NCBI GenBank assembly: GCA_020073605.1
Contig: JAIQEW010000003.1
Location: 124,001 to 188,000, forward strand
From: Terriglobia bacterium
GTDB taxonomy: Bacteria > Acidobacteriota > Terriglobia > Acidiferrales > UBA7541
DNA length: 64,000 nucleotides
Reading direction: 5' to 3'
In this document: positions 53,501-62,033 of the stretch, one piece after another
Layout: each line of letters begins with the position of its first letter
Numbering within the stretch: the stretch's first letter is position 1
The notes under the pieces: generated by a model
Databases searched by the model: none
The model's input: only the letters and a program-made list of their open reading frames with translations
Told to the model about the DNA's origin: nothing
Translations under genes and position numbers: made by a program

Positions 53501-54256
53501 GAACCCCAACTTGAATTCATCGTCCGGCAGAGGCTTGTGATCGTCTTTCCATGAAGTGTCGATAATGAGATTGGACGCGAGCATCTGAACGGACTTTCCG
53601 GTTGGATTCGAAGCCAGGAAGCGAGCGAGGTTTCGGAGGCGTTCGGGACCGAAGTAGAAATCGTGCCTGCCCGGGACGACGGCGGTGTAGCCCTCGCGGA
53701 GGAGGAAACATGCGACGTTGTCGGCAGGAATGAGACCCTTGCCGGCGCGCAGGAAGCGCTCGAGGTCCTTCATCGGAGGTACCTCGTCCGCGCGAATCCA
53801 TTTTCCTGCCGGCTGTGTGTGCAAGACTAACCCCGGGTTTGCAAGGTCGTCCGGATACCAAATGTATTGGTCTTTGCCCGCCGGTTGGACCACGCCTTTA
53901 GTCGGCTTGAGGGGATCCGGAGGCGGATCGAAGGTGCGCGCCTCGAATCGGGGGGCGAAGTTGTCGCCGGTTCCGACAAGGATGGCGTTGGGCGCGGATT
54001 GACGCGCTGCATCAAATGCCTTCGCCTCCCGGCTGCCGTTGTCGAGCGCCGATGAGTCGCAGGTATCCGCGACTTTGCCCGACTGAAGGTCGGGCGCACG
54101 GAAGTAGCCCATTAGACGGCCGGTATAAACGATTTGGGTCTGACTTTTCCGGGTCGCGTCAGCAGGCCCCGAATCGCCAGCGCGGAGCCCCGTGGGAATG
54201 GAAGAGAAGAGGATGACGGCTAGACCCATGGCACGCAAGACAGTCGTCTTGAGCAT
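50525..54256 (-). CDS. Secreted 5'-nucleotidase-like protein, catalytic residues lost, with C-terminal beta-rich domain
   Basis: The 1243-residue product has a signal peptide (about 1-27, GLAVILFSSIPTGLRAG). The metallophosphatase-like part (about 40-590) aligns by pattern with UshA-type enzymes, but ligands are changed: TGRLMGYF (45-52) where TNDxHGxF is expected, GTGDNF (95-100) keeping its Asp, GRHDF (196-200) in place of GNHE, and ITAADPE where a GHxH is expected. A nucleotidase C-terminal-type region (about 610-850, VGTGYPDL-like SDYIGVGDTGYPD) follows, then a beta-rich segment of about 300 residues (950-1243). ATG 54256 has GGAGG six bases upstream. Activity is doubtful; a binding role is possible. 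It stands alone. Confidence 0.78.
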   Translation of the reverse strand: MLKTTVLRAMGLAVILFSSIPTGLRAGDSGPADATRKSQTQIVYTGRLMGYFRAPDLQSGKVADTCDSSALDNGSREAKAFDAARQSAPNAILVGTGDNFAPRFEARTFDPPPDPLKPTKGVVQPAGKDQYIWYPDDLANPGLVLHTQPAGKWIRADEVPPMKDLERFLRAGKGLIPADNVACFLLREGYTAVVPGRHDFYFGPERLRNLARFLASNPTGKSVQMLASNLIIDTSWKDDHKPLPDDEFKLGFAPHWPSKFASASDPPFPSLLSPADGKKVYPWLPGATIKLMKLDPNGSDSSRMLYRLIYDENAGQPQTDQALKAFLANTLNSGRCPAASKCSEDASRLKGIVDKFNSTQNKVYLCQSAEPGRPNSIPVEAGSPCLQTPLDWYVWMDRNSVGFLLKFPKPLQPNQNYGLCLTGDNLPPIKNGAKLYCQRFSVYQPLFSFPSQQPSAADPRPYTFVKADPDQGKPLDVAIFGALDPDIPDYVGALNLQWQNVDEEGHPAPYKTTAAVRDPAEGIRETVDAFLWCYQKEHGKRFDGLKILLAQMGPQHAQALATRLGGFDVVITAADPELASGLHKTTYDWTPGDSFPRDYQGIIAVPKSYDPTSFGQDEPVPIGSLNISVDPAPKGAWTVDSEMLRAGSVPQSPSSPLVFWNAAKTALQNGCGLAEPASSNSELIKTLTMCAIQKELGADVVLLQDRDFYVDIPSGVNDAGVTPGALQKILDRILWKGDFLIPLNMPGSALIQALQQSDKYKADDASALSLTDERQRSLVYVGIRHDADRDEYLVNDVPLDKNRLYVVATSDYIGVGDTGYPDLAAAAVKPPRVPGDFPKRLETISSVACRAIMPYASGSQCQQRIDRENYFDALEIKPSDNRAGQTSAQQFHDWIDPHLVHKVPGEMASTTATTALDNAVQQRGLGALRINPSNPSLLTLNNASLSFSSVNHKFSDAQLKNLFPGSPVTQLTTPRGHTLQFDLPAKYSYSWEHVELFQAEELRYSAQYTGQPSAARIISQKQNLWSTDTGLALHVRNRKLPHLEPVFTFHTETQLWNPLPGFIESLASSGKPSVAQPFDLSRTYLLLPRAGLRWVDRVSWIEAGLESGGELNAVRLIPNPDNTDQLLLRRPNLRVNGVYWNWHTVVPFSSTVSWQIDEDGNYFFNNRDDKPIDTRFRSDSETALNFKVWPSLSFGPTYEIFLYSNKVQGIWFWQGQASMKMNVRFDFWNHREWTKEMRYSPTK

Positions 54257-54414
54257 CGGATGCCTCCAAGTGGTTGTTGCGTTAGAAGCCGCGCGAGGAA
54301 AGGTACAGTTACTTATCTAATAAGTCAACTACTTCATATAAACGAAGATTCGGCGGCGGAGGGCGTCCTTCGCGACTGTCCATTCCCACGAACTATGCTT
54401 CTTATTTGTAAGGA

Positions 54415-55428
54415 CTACGATAGCGGGTGGGGCGGGAAGAAGGCGAGGGGGAGATCGCGGACGGTGCGGAGGCCGGCAGGGGCGGCGAGGATCGACGGAA
54501 TGGCGTTGACGGCGATGGCGGCGGTGGCGATGTCGCCGTGCGTGCCGCCGGGAATCGTGAGAGAAAGATTCGGCTCGCCGCGCAATTCGACCGTGTCGGC
54601 GGGATGCTTTGCACCGACGTACATCTGAAGCTCCATGAAGATTTTGTCCTGGCCTTTCGAAGTGCCGCGGGCGATCTGATGGACTCCCGCGACTTGACCT
54701 GGCGCGACTTCGAGGAACGGCGTCTTCACGGTCTCCTTGGCGATGACGGGCTCGATGGTTTCCGAAATGTCGTCGATGACCAGGCCGAGACCGTCGGCGA
54801 CCATGGCGACCGATTCGGGCAGGCCGTGATGCTTGATGATGCCCGCGGCGACCTGCGCGCGGAATTCTTCGGGCGTCATGCCCGCGCCGATTTTCTTCTG
54901 CAGCGGCAGGCGGCGCTTCGATGCGTCCACGATGCGCACGGCTTTGGCAAAGTCCACGCGCTGCGCCACGGCGGAGAGCACGAGGACGAGCTTATCCATC
55001 ACAAAGCCCGGGTTGACGCCTGTGCCGACCAGCGCGACGCCTTCCTCCTTCGCGGCGGCGTCGAGCTTCGCGGAAAGCTCGGGGTGCTTGCGGTAAGGAT
55101 AGGAAAGCTCCTCGCAGGTCGAGACGACGCAGCAGCCAGCGGAGAGGCATTCGAGGAGTTCATCCATCACGGCCGCGAGTGAGGACGAAGTGGTGTGCAT
55201 GACGACGTCGACGGGCTTTTCGAGCACGGTGTGCGCGTGGGCCGAAACGGGCACGCCCCAGGGCGCGTCCGGTGCGCCGACGATTTCGCCGAGGTCGCGC
55301 CCGGCCTTGGCGGGATCGCGGTCGACGCCGCCGACGATTTCGACCGATTCCTTCTCCCGCAGCAGGCGGGCGATCGAAGCCCCGATGGGGCCAACACCGA
55401 ACTGCACCACGCGAATCTTCTTCCTCAC
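54415..55428 (-). CDS. DapB-fold dehydrogenase, 2,4-diaminopentanoate dehydrogenase-like
   Basis: The 337-residue product has a Rossmann start with FGVGPIGASIARLL (residues 10-23), GGVDRDPAKAGRDLGEI in the cofactor-selecting strand, and a DapB-type core (VVMHTTSSSLAAVMDELLECLSAG, VGTGVNPGFVMDKL). In contrast to dihydrodipicolinate reductase there is no clear HHxxK catalytic motif, which fits the 2,4-diaminopentanoate dehydrogenase branch. The substrate is unproven. ATG 55428 is the family-consistent start. No ornithine-fermentation genes are nearby. Confidence 0.8.
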   Translation of the reverse strand: MRKKIRVVQFGVGPIGASIARLLREKESVEIVGGVDRDPAKAGRDLGEIVGAPDAPWGVPVSAHAHTVLEKPVDVVMHTTSSSLAAVMDELLECLSAGCCVVSTCEELSYPYRKHPELSAKLDAAAKEEGVALVGTGVNPGFVMDKLVLVLSAVAQRVDFAKAVRIVDASKRRLPLQKKIGAGMTPEEFRAQVAAGIIKHHGLPESVAMVADGLGLVIDDISETIEPVIAKETVKTPFLEVAPGQVAGVHQIARGTSKGQDKIFMELQMYVGAKHPADTVELRGEPNLSLTIPGGTHGDIATAAIAVNAIPSILAAPAGLRTVRDLPLAFFPPHPLS

Positions 55429-55564
55429 GGTACCTTCCTTCGGCGTCCAGAGAATTCCCTAAGGTAAGGCCTTCGCCAGAGGACTGCAACGGGAAAGAGA
55501 TGGGAAAATAGAAAAGGGAAATTGGAAAGTTCGGTGGAGCAGGCGCTCGAGACGTGCAAAGCAG

Positions 55565-55600
55565 ATCCCTCACCCCGCCAAAAGCGCGGGGATTCGGGAT
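55565..55600. repeat. REP-like imperfect palindrome
   Basis: ATCCC and CCCCGC on the left (55565-55577) pair with GCGGGG and GGGAT on the right (to 55600), with a small internal loop and CAAAAGC at the tip. It lies between the stop of the L13e-like gene and the start of the dehydrogenase gene. Confidence 0.5.
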
Positions 55601-55623
55601 GACAACGTAAAGAAATGTTGACG

Positions 55624-55893
55624 CTAGAAGCGGGAGCGGGTGGCGCGGATGTATTCGCGCAGAGTCGAGACGTTGGGGCCGTAGGAGCCCACGCGGCCGG
55701 CGTCCACCGGCAAGCCGAGAAGCTCGGCTTGCTCGATGCTCAGGCCGGCATCGTCGAGTTCAGCCAGGCTGTAGCCCTCGGCGGGCACGAGGCGGTCGCG
55801 CCGGGAACGATCCAGAGGGCGCGGCGGGCGCCGCGTATGCGTGCGCTTCCGCACGATATCGAAGAAATCATCCCAGTCTCGGCGGGTCCACAT
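55624..55893 (-). CDS. Small protein resembling ribosomal protein L13e
   Basis: The 89-residue product begins MWTRRDWDDFF and is basic early (RPPRPLDRSRRDRL). Its second half, VPAEGYSLAELDDAGLSIEQ followed by ELLGLPVD and a final NVSTLREYIRATR, follows the eukaryotic/archaeal L13e pattern: GF/YxLxELxxAG, then GI/LPVD, then NVxxLxxY. ATG 55893 is chosen because AGAGG lies six bases upstream; a longer frame reaches 56061. A structural RNA-binding role is plausible, but membership of a bacterial ribosome is not shown by sequence alone. Confidence 0.6.
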   Translation of the reverse strand: MWTRRDWDDFFDIVRKRTHTRRPPRPLDRSRRDRLVPAEGYSLAELDDAGLSIEQAELLGLPVDAGRVGSYGPNVSTLREYIRATRSRF

Positions 55894-56234
55894 CGTGTCC
55901 TCTCCTCTAAGTACGCGCGAATCATCCAATTGGATGCATGACAGGCGCTTTGGGTAGCATGAACCTTGGCGCCCAGTCCACTTTCGCCCCGGGGTAGGAA
56001 CGAGGCAGATTCTAACCCCACTACGAGGGGAAAGTCGCGCCGCAACCCGGTGTGTATCCATTGAGTTATCGCATTTTACGCACCAGGCGAGGGCGCCTGC
56101 TCGGGTTTCGCCTGCCCGGCAGAAAGCGGCGCCAGCTACACGGGGCCGCCTGCGGCTGCTATACTTTCCTGCAAGGAAGGGCCGAAAGTACGGCGCAGAT
56201 CGTGAAGGAATTGTGTGAGCTGTGAGAAGTGTCC
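55894..56234. other. 341-base intergenic region
   Basis: The region contains no clear gene. A stretch at about 55985-56070 looks tRNA-like at first sight on the minus strand but does not form a cloverleaf. An extended -10 (56157-56165) belongs to thiI. No TPP riboswitch signature was seen upstream of thiI. Confidence 0.5.
56157..56165 (+). promoter_or_regulatory. Extended -10 promoter TGcTATACT
   Basis: TG at 56157-56158, one base, then TATACT at 56160-56165, 69 bases before ATG 56235. It has the same layout as the extended -10 at 13502-13510. No clear -35 is present. Confidence 0.5.
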
Positions 56235-57488
56235 ATGAATAATCCTGTCATCGTCGTTCACTACCACGAGCTGTGGCTCAAGGGCGGCAACCGCCGCTTT
56301 TTTCTGGGCAAACTTTTTACGGCGTTGCGGCAGGCGCTGCAAGGAATTCCCGTGGAGCGGATCGAGCAGCCCGGCGACAGGTTCGTGGTCCGGCTGGGTG
56401 CGGGAGCAGCGTTGGATGAGGCGATCCGCCGCGTCGAACGCGTGCTCGGGGTCGCATACTTCGCCGTGGCGCGCCCGGTGGAAAGAGACATGGACGCGCT
56501 TTGCCGCGCCGCGTGGGAAGAGACGGAGCCGCTGCGTTTCGCGACGTTCGCGGTGCGCGCCAAGCGCAGCGACAAGACGTTTCCCCATTCAACGATGGAG
56601 ATCGAATCCGCGGTGGGGCGCCACCTGCTGGAAACACTTCGCGCGCAGGGCCGCGACGTGCGCGTGCAATTGAAAGATCCCGAGCTGACGTGCCACGTCG
56701 AGATCACGCCGGGGCCGCTGCTTGTATACGCGAGAAAGATTCCGGGGACGGGAGGCCTGCCGGCCAATACCGCGGGGCGCATCACGTGCCTGCTCTCGGG
56801 CGGCTACGATTCGGCGGTGGCCGCATATCACATGATGAAGCGCGGCGCACACCTGAGCTTCGTGCACTTCTACGGCACGGGGGCGCGGCCGGGAGAGTCC
56901 TCGCTGCACGTGGCCAGCGGGCTGGTGCGGGCGCTTGTGCCATACCAGTTTCGCGCCAAGCTCTACCGCGTGCCGTTCGAAGCTATCCAGCGCGAGATCG
57001 TCCGCGCAGCGCCCGAGGGCGTACGGATTCTGCTATACCGGCGGATGATGCTGCGGATCGCGGATGCGTTTGCGCGGCGCGACCGCGCGCTGGCGCTGGT
57101 CACCGGCGACAGCCTGGGCCAGGTGGCTTCGCAGACGCTGCGGAACCTGGTCGCCGTGGATGCAGTGGCGCGGATGCCGGTGTTCCGCCCGCTGATCGGC
57201 ACGGACAAAATGGACATCCTGGCGACGGCCAAGAAGATCGGGACGTACGACATTTCCTCGGAGCCATTCCACGATTGCTGCCCCGTTTTCTTGCCGCGCA
57301 GTCCGGAGCTATCCGCGACAGCGGACGAACTGGCGAAGGCGGAAGCCAATCTCGACGTTGAGGCGCTGGTTGCGCAGGGAATCCGGGGAGCGACGATCGA
57401 GAAGTTCAGTTTCTCGGAAGGACGGGTGGAAGCGACCGAGCCGGTACCCGTCATGCCAGCCGATCAGCATCGCACCGCGATCGCGTAG
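56235..57488 (+). CDS. thiI: tRNA sulfurtransferase ThiI without rhodanese domain
   Basis: The 417-residue product has an N-terminal ferredoxin-like/THUMP region (about 40-165, with the SDKTFPHSTMEIE stretch) and the adenylation PP-loop CLLSGGYDSAVAAY (Ser188-Ser193). A later GDSLGQVASQTLRNL matches the ATP-dependent core. HDCCPVF carries the cysteine pair of the core. It ends without the rhodanese domain that E. coli ThiI carries, so sulfur relay must use another protein. It makes 4-thiouridine in tRNA and may also supply thiamine sulfur. ATG 56235 is preferred over GTG 56229; GAGAAG lies five bases upstream. Confidence 0.92.
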   Translation: MNNPVIVVHYHELWLKGGNRRFFLGKLFTALRQALQGIPVERIEQPGDRFVVRLGAGAALDEAIRRVERVLGVAYFAVARPVERDMDALCRAAWEETEPLRFATFAVRAKRSDKTFPHSTMEIESAVGRHLLETLRAQGRDVRVQLKDPELTCHVEITPGPLLVYARKIPGTGGLPANTAGRITCLLSGGYDSAVAAYHMMKRGAHLSFVHFYGTGARPGESSLHVASGLVRALVPYQFRAKLYRVPFEAIQREIVRAAPEGVRILLYRRMMLRIADAFARRDRALALVTGDSLGQVASQTLRNLVAVDAVARMPVFRPLIGTDKMDILATAKKIGTYDISSEPFHDCCPVFLPRSPELSATADELAKAEANLDVEALVAQGIRGATIEKFSFSEGRVEATEPVPVMPADQHRTAIA

Positions 57489-57512
57489 GGACGCCGCGAC
57501 TGAGGATAAAAG

Positions 57513-57538
57513 GCCCGCCCCGGCAAGCCAGGGCGGGC
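57513..57538. terminator. Bidirectional Rho-independent terminator
   Basis: A perfect eight-pair stem (57513-57520 with 57531-57538) encloses a ten-base loop between the convergent thiI and RRM genes. On the minus strand it is followed by CTTTTATCC, a proper T-rich tail, so it terminates the RRM gene; on the plus strand it is followed by TAGATTTG, a weaker tail for thiI. Confidence 0.85.
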
Positions 57539-57573
57539 TAGATTTGAGCGTGGATCACACGCAACGGGAGAAG

Positions 57574-57945
57574 CTACCGGTCGCGGCCGTATCCGCCGCG
57601 CCCGCCACCACCGCCGCCGCGCCCGCCACCGCCTCCACGGCCACCACCACCTCCGCCGCCATGGCCTCCGCGTCCACCGCCTCCGCCGCCACCTTCCCGC
57701 TGCGGACGGGCTTCGTTGACCACGAGCGCGCGGCCGAGAAATTCCTTGCCGTTTAGAGCCGCGATGGCCTTTTCGGCTTCCGCATCGTCGCGAATTTCGG
57801 CAAAGCCGAACCCGCGCGGTTGACCGGTAAACCGATCGCGAAGCAGAGTGAGAGAATCGGGCTGCACGCCGATCTCCGAAAACAGGGCCTGCACTTCCTC
57901 TTCGGTAGCCTTGAACGACAGATTGCCCACGTACAGTTTCTTCAC
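57574..57945 (-). CDS. Glycine-rich RNA-binding protein with one RRM
   Basis: The 123-residue product has one RRM (about 1-82): KKLYVGNLSF (RNP2), RGFGFAEI (RNP1), and the usual alpha/beta spacing, followed by a Gly/Arg-rich tail (RGG-type repeats). It starts at GTG 57945 with AAGGAG seven bases upstream. Bacterial proteins of this type bind single-stranded RNA and often respond to cold. A terminator follows the gene. Confidence 0.92.
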   Translation of the reverse strand: MKKLYVGNLSFKATEEEVQALFSEIGVQPDSLTLLRDRFTGQPRGFGFAEIRDDAEAEKAIAALNGKEFLGRALVVNEARPQREGGGGGGGRGGHGGGGGGGRGGGGGRGGGGGGRGGYGRDR

Positions 57946-58203
57946 GGTGGTGCTCCTTGTGTCTGCCCAGGTGCGGCGGGACACGGGATACGAGGCTGAA
58001 GAGGCAGGATCTGGGCCCGCAAGCAAGCCAGCAACGCGCCGGCCTCCCCGGGCTGAAGCGAGCACCCCAGCAACTCAGGAGCATCTTGCGGCAACTTAAC
58101 CCCGCAGTCAACCTTCGCGGGGGCGAGGCGGCCGTGTGGCGGCCGCGCGCGGAGGATCATCGAGAAAATGGGCTTCTGAGGTTCCGGCTGCCGGAGCGGG
58201 TCT

Positions 58204-59421
58204 CTAGGTGCGGTAGCTCGCGTTGATGTGGACGTATTCCTGTGTGAAGTCGCAGGTCCAGACGCGGGCGGAGCCGCTGCCGGAGCGCAAATCGACGCGG
58301 ACCGGCACGTATTTCTCGAGCATCTTTTCGTGCGTGGCAGCCTCGTCGAATGGATGCTCGCGGCCATGGCGGCATACGGATATGCCGCCGATCCAGATGT
58401 CCGCGCGGCTCGGGTCGAATTTCGCGCCGGACCGCCCGGCGGCGGCAAGGATTCGTCCCCAGTTGGGGTCGGCGCCGGCGAACGCCGTCTTCACGAGAGG
58501 CGAATTCGCAATCGTGCGAGCAATCTGATCGGCGGCGCGGTCCGAGGACGCGCCGCGGACTTCGATTTCAATCACGCGCTGCGCGCCTTCGCCATCCTCG
58601 ACAATCGCCAGCGCGAGCGATTTGCACACGCGCAGAAGGGCGGCGAAAAAGCTTTTGTAGCCCGCGCCAGCCGTGCTCGCGATTCTTTGAGCGCCCGATT
58701 GGCCGTTGGCAAGGACGGCGACGGTGTCGTTGGTGGAGGTATCGCCATCGACCGTAATCGAATTGAACGTCGGGCCGACGGCGGCTCGCAAGGCCCGGTC
58801 GAGCACCTTGGGCGAAATCGCGGCGTCGGTGGCCAGGAAGGCCAGCATCGTGGCCATGTTCGGCTGGATCATCCCCGAGCCTTTCGCGCAGCCGAGGATG
58901 CGGACTTCCTTTCCGCCGATGCGGCACTTGGCGGCAGCCCATTTCGGCTGGGTATCGGTGGTCATGATCGCGCGGGAAAACTCCTCGAAGGCCCCGGCGT
59001 CGGCGCTGCGCGCGCCGACCAAGTCCGGCACCGCATCCAGAATCTTTTCGACCTGGAGCGGAGCGCCGATGACGCCCGTGGAGCAGACGAGAATTTGCGT
59101 GGGATCGACGTCGGTAAGCTCGGCGGCGAGCTTGCGAGCGGTGGCGATCGAGGCCGGGTAGCCGTCCTCGCGCGTGCAGCAATTCGCGTTGCCGGAATTG
59201 ACGATCACGGCGCGCATACTGTCGCGCGATTTTTCCAGGTGCTCGCGCGAGGCAACCACCGGGGCGGCGGCGACCAGGTTCGTCGTGAATACGGCCGCGG
59301 CTGCCGCGGGCGTCGCGCTGACGAGGATGCCGAGGTCGAGCCGCGTGCGCTTGAGACCGCAGTGCGTGGCGGCGAACGTGAACCCTCGAGGCACGTCCGA
59401 TGCAGAGAGGTGCGGATTCAT
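58204..59421 (-). CDS. argJ: Bifunctional ornithine acetyltransferase/N-acetylglutamate synthase ArgJ
   Basis: The 405-residue product has the autoproteolytic site KGSGMIQPNMATMLAF, with the nucleophile Thr191 at the new N-terminus of the beta chain, and NSGNANCCT, VCSTGVIG and DTSTNDTV, which are typical of ArgJ. It recycles the acetyl group from acetylornithine to glutamate, replacing ArgA and ArgE. Its ATG overlaps the argH stop by one base (TAATG). It is the last gene of the arg operon in this window. Confidence 0.95.
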   Translation of the reverse strand: MNPHLSASDVPRGFTFAATHCGLKRTRLDLGILVSATPAAAAAVFTTNLVAAAPVVASREHLEKSRDSMRAVIVNSGNANCCTREDGYPASIATARKLAAELTDVDPTQILVCSTGVIGAPLQVEKILDAVPDLVGARSADAGAFEEFSRAIMTTDTQPKWAAAKCRIGGKEVRILGCAKGSGMIQPNMATMLAFLATDAAISPKVLDRALRAAVGPTFNSITVDGDTSTNDTVAVLANGQSGAQRIASTAGAGYKSFFAALLRVCKSLALAIVEDGEGAQRVIEIEVRGASSDRAADQIARTIANSPLVKTAFAGADPNWGRILAAAGRSGAKFDPSRADIWIGGISVCRHGREHPFDEAATHEKMLEKYVPVRVDLRSGSGSARVWTCDFTQEYVHINASYRT

Positions 59422-60830
59422 TATGGGTTTTCCTCGAGCTTCGCGATTCGTGCGTTGAAATCCGCGAGGGCGGCGCGAACCGCTCCTGGAGCAGTGCCTC
59501 CTGCGACTCCGCGCCGAGCGAGGGCCGATTCGAGCGTGAGCACCGTGCTGAGGTCGCGGCCGAACAGGGGCGAGAATTGCTTCAGCCGTTCGAGCGGCAT
59601 TTCCCGGATCGATTTTCCATCCTGTTCGGCCGCGCGCAATACTTTGCCTACGATTTCGTGGGCCTCGCGGAACGGAATGCCTTGAGCGACAAGGTAATCG
59701 GCGACCTCCGTGGCGACGAGCGCCGGATCCTGCGCCGCTTCGCGAAGCCGCGCTTCACGAAACTTCGTGGCGGCGAGGGCCGCGGCGGCAATCCGGGTCA
59801 TCGCGAGAGCCTGATCGTGCGCCGCGAAGAGCGGCTCTTTGTCCTCCTGCAAGTCGCGCTGATAGCTCGAGGGGAGGCCTTTGCACGTGGTAAGCAGCGC
59901 GAAGAGCGAGCCGTAGATGCGGCCCGTCTTGCCGCGGATCAGCTCCCAGGCGTCGGGATTCTTCTTCTGCGGCATCAGGCTGCTGCCCGTGGAGTATTCG
60001 TCGGGCAGCTCGATGAATCCGAATTCGGGAGAAGCGAAGAGAACCATGTCCTCGGCGAGCCGCGAGAGGTGCATCGCGAGCGTCGCCAGCGCGAAAAGAG
60101 TTTCCAGCGCGAAGTCGCGGTCGCTGACGGCGTCGAGGCTGTTGGCGGTGATGCGCGAAAATCCGAGATCGCGCGCAAGGGCCTTCCGGTCCAAAGGGAA
60201 CGCGCAACCCGTGAGCGCGCCCGAGCCGAGCGGGCAAGCGTCGGCGCCGGCCGCTGCGGCGGCAAGACGCTCGGCGTCGCGCTGAAATGCCTCGCCGTGG
60301 GCCAGAAGCCAGTGAGAGAGCAGCAACGGCTGGGCATGCTGCATGTGCGTGGTGCCCGGCATCGGTATGCCGAGATTAGCCTTGGCCTGCGCGGCAATTG
60401 CCCGGACGAGCAAGCCGAGCGCGCCGCGGATCTCCCGCACCGCTTCCTTCACGTACATGCGGAATTCCGTGGCGACCATTTCATTGCGGCTGCGGCCGGT
60501 GTGCAACTTCGCGCCCAGCGGGCCGAGTTTTTCGATCAGGGCGGTTTCGGCGAAGTGGTGGACGTCCTCGGCTTTCGATGCGTCGAGCCATGCGACGTCG
60601 GATTTCGCGCGAGCCTCGATTTCATCGAGCGCAGCAACGAGCCGTTCGCCCTCTTCGTTGGTGAGAATTCCCGCGGCGGCAATGGCGCGCGCCCAGGCGC
60701 GGTCGAGCGCGAGCTCCTGGGGCAGCATCCGGCGGTCGAAGCTCCACGAGCGCTCGAATTCGTAGAACGATGCGTCGGGGGCGCGCTCGAAGCGGCCGCC
60801 CCACATCTTCTGACTTTCCGGAGCGGTCAT
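59421..60830 (-). CDS. argH: Argininosuccinate lyase ArgH
   Basis: The 469-residue product has the fumarase-superfamily signature [16 protein letters not shown] with the catalytic Ser, [17 protein letters not shown], and the proton-shuttle histidine in [15 protein letters not shown]. It splits argininosuccinate into arginine and fumarate. ATG 60830 overlaps the argG stop by four bases (ATGA), which suggests coupled translation. The longer frame to 61076 is argG sequence in another phase. Confidence 0.96.
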   Translation of the reverse strand: MTAPESQKMWGGRFERAPDASFYEFERSWSFDRRMLPQELALDRAWARAIAAAGILTNEEGERLVAALDEIEARAKSDVAWLDASKAEDVHHFAETALIEKLGPLGAKLHTGRSRNEMVATEFRMYVKEAVREIRGALGLLVRAIAAQAKANLGIPMPGTTHMQHAQPLLLSHWLLAHGEAFQRDAERLAAAAAGADACPLGSGALTGCAFPLDRKALARDLGFSRITANSLDAVSDRDFALETLFALATLAMHLSRLAEDMVLFASPEFGFIELPDEYSTGSSLMPQKKNPDAWELIRGKTGRIYGSLFALLTTCKGLPSSYQRDLQEDKEPLFAAHDQALAMTRIAAAALAATKFREARLREAAQDPALVATEVADYLVAQGIPFREAHEIVGKVLRAAEQDGKSIREMPLERLKQFSPLFGRDLSTVLTLESALARRGVAGGTAPGAVRAALADFNARIAKLEENP

Positions 60831-62023
60831 CGCACCGCGGCCTCGAGCGGAACGGTGATGGGCAGCGCGAAGAGGTTGATGAAGCCTTCGGCATCCTTCG
60901 GGTTGTAACCGGTCATGCTGAAGCTGGCGAGACCGGGGCGATAGAGCGAATAGGGCGACTTGCGCGACGTGGCGTTCACGTTGCCCTTGAAGAGCGACAG
61001 CGCGACCGAGCCGGTGACGCGCTTCTGCGAGCTCGTGAAGAATGCGTCGAGAGCTTCCCGCAGCGGCGTGAACCACATGCCGTAGTAAACCATTTCGGCG
61101 TAGCGCAGCGAGAGAATCTGCTGGTAGTGCGCCGTTTCGCGGTCGAGGCAGAGCGATTCGAGTTCGCGATGCGCGGCGACGAGCAGCGTGCCGCCCGGCG
61201 TCTCGTACGCGCCCCGCGATTTCATGCCCACGAGCCTGTTTTCGACGATGTCCATGCGCCCCACGCCGTTCGCGGCGGCGATTTCATTTAGTTGGTCAAT
61301 CAGCGCAAGCGGCGCGAGCTTCTTGCCGTTGACGGAGACGGGAGTGCCGGCTTCGAAGCCGATTTCGACGGTCGTCGGCTGATCGGGCGCCTTGGCGGCC
61401 GAGGTGATCCACTTCCACATGGACTCTTCCGGAGCGTTGGCAGGATCCTCGAGGACGCCGCCCTCGTGGCTCAAATGCCAGATGTTGCGGTCGCGGCTGT
61501 AGATGTCTTTCGTCGTCTGCTCGACCGGGATGTTGTGCGAGCGAGCGTAGGCGATCGCCTCTTCGCGCGAGTTGATCTTCCATTCGCGCCACGGCGCGAT
61601 GATGGCGAGCTCAGGAGCAAGCGCCTTGGCGGCGAGCTCGAAGCGCACCTGGTCGTTGCCTTTGCCGGTGCAGCCGTGCGCCAGCGCATCCGCGCCGACT
61701 TTCCTGGCAACCTCCACCTGCCTCTTGGCGAGCAGCGGGCGGGCAAACGACGTGCCGAGCAGGTATTTGTGCTCGTATACGGCTCCGGCGCGAAGCGTCG
61801 GCCAGATGTAGCCGGTGATGAACTCCTCTCGGAGATCTTCGACGTACGCCGCGCTCGCACCGGTGGCTAGAGCCTTCTTGTGCGCGGCTTCGAGATCCTC
61901 GCGCTGGCCGAGATCGCCGATCATGGCGATCACTTCGCAGCCGCCGTACGTCTCCTTGAGCCACGGAATGATGATGGAGGTATCGAGTCCTCCGGAATAG
62001 GCCAAAACAACTTTCTTGGGCAA
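60827..62023 (-). CDS. argG: Argininosuccinate synthase ArgG
   Basis: The 398-residue product begins [23 protein letters not shown] with the PP-loop SGGLDTS and has [24 protein letters not shown] and [25 protein letters not shown], all family signatures. It condenses citrulline and aspartate with ATP. It starts at TTG 62023 with AAGGAG six bases upstream. The argF stop lies ten bases away. It precedes argH with ATGA overlap. Confidence 0.96.
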   Translation of the reverse strand: MPKKVVLAYSGGLDTSIIIPWLKETYGGCEVIAMIGDLGQREDLEAAHKKALATGASAAYVEDLREEFITGYIWPTLRAGAVYEHKYLLGTSFARPLLAKRQVEVARKVGADALAHGCTGKGNDQVRFELAAKALAPELAIIAPWREWKINSREEAIAYARSHNIPVEQTTKDIYSRDRNIWHLSHEGGVLEDPANAPEESMWKWITSAAKAPDQPTTVEIGFEAGTPVSVNGKKLAPLALIDQLNEIAAANGVGRMDIVENRLVGMKSRGAYETPGGTLLVAAHRELESLCLDRETAHYQQILSLRYAEMVYYGMWFTPLREALDAFFTSSQKRVTGSVALSLFKGNVNATSRKSPYSLYRPGLASFSMTGYNPKDAEGFINLFALPITVPLEAAVR

Positions 62024-62033
62024 CGGATTCTCC

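Noticed and set aside
55985-56070. tRNA-like stretch on the minus strand (AACTCAATGGATA, then GGTTAGAATC)
   Set aside because: The D-arm and T-arm words look familiar, but no acceptor stem or D-stem pairing can be built, and the anticodon arm does not close.
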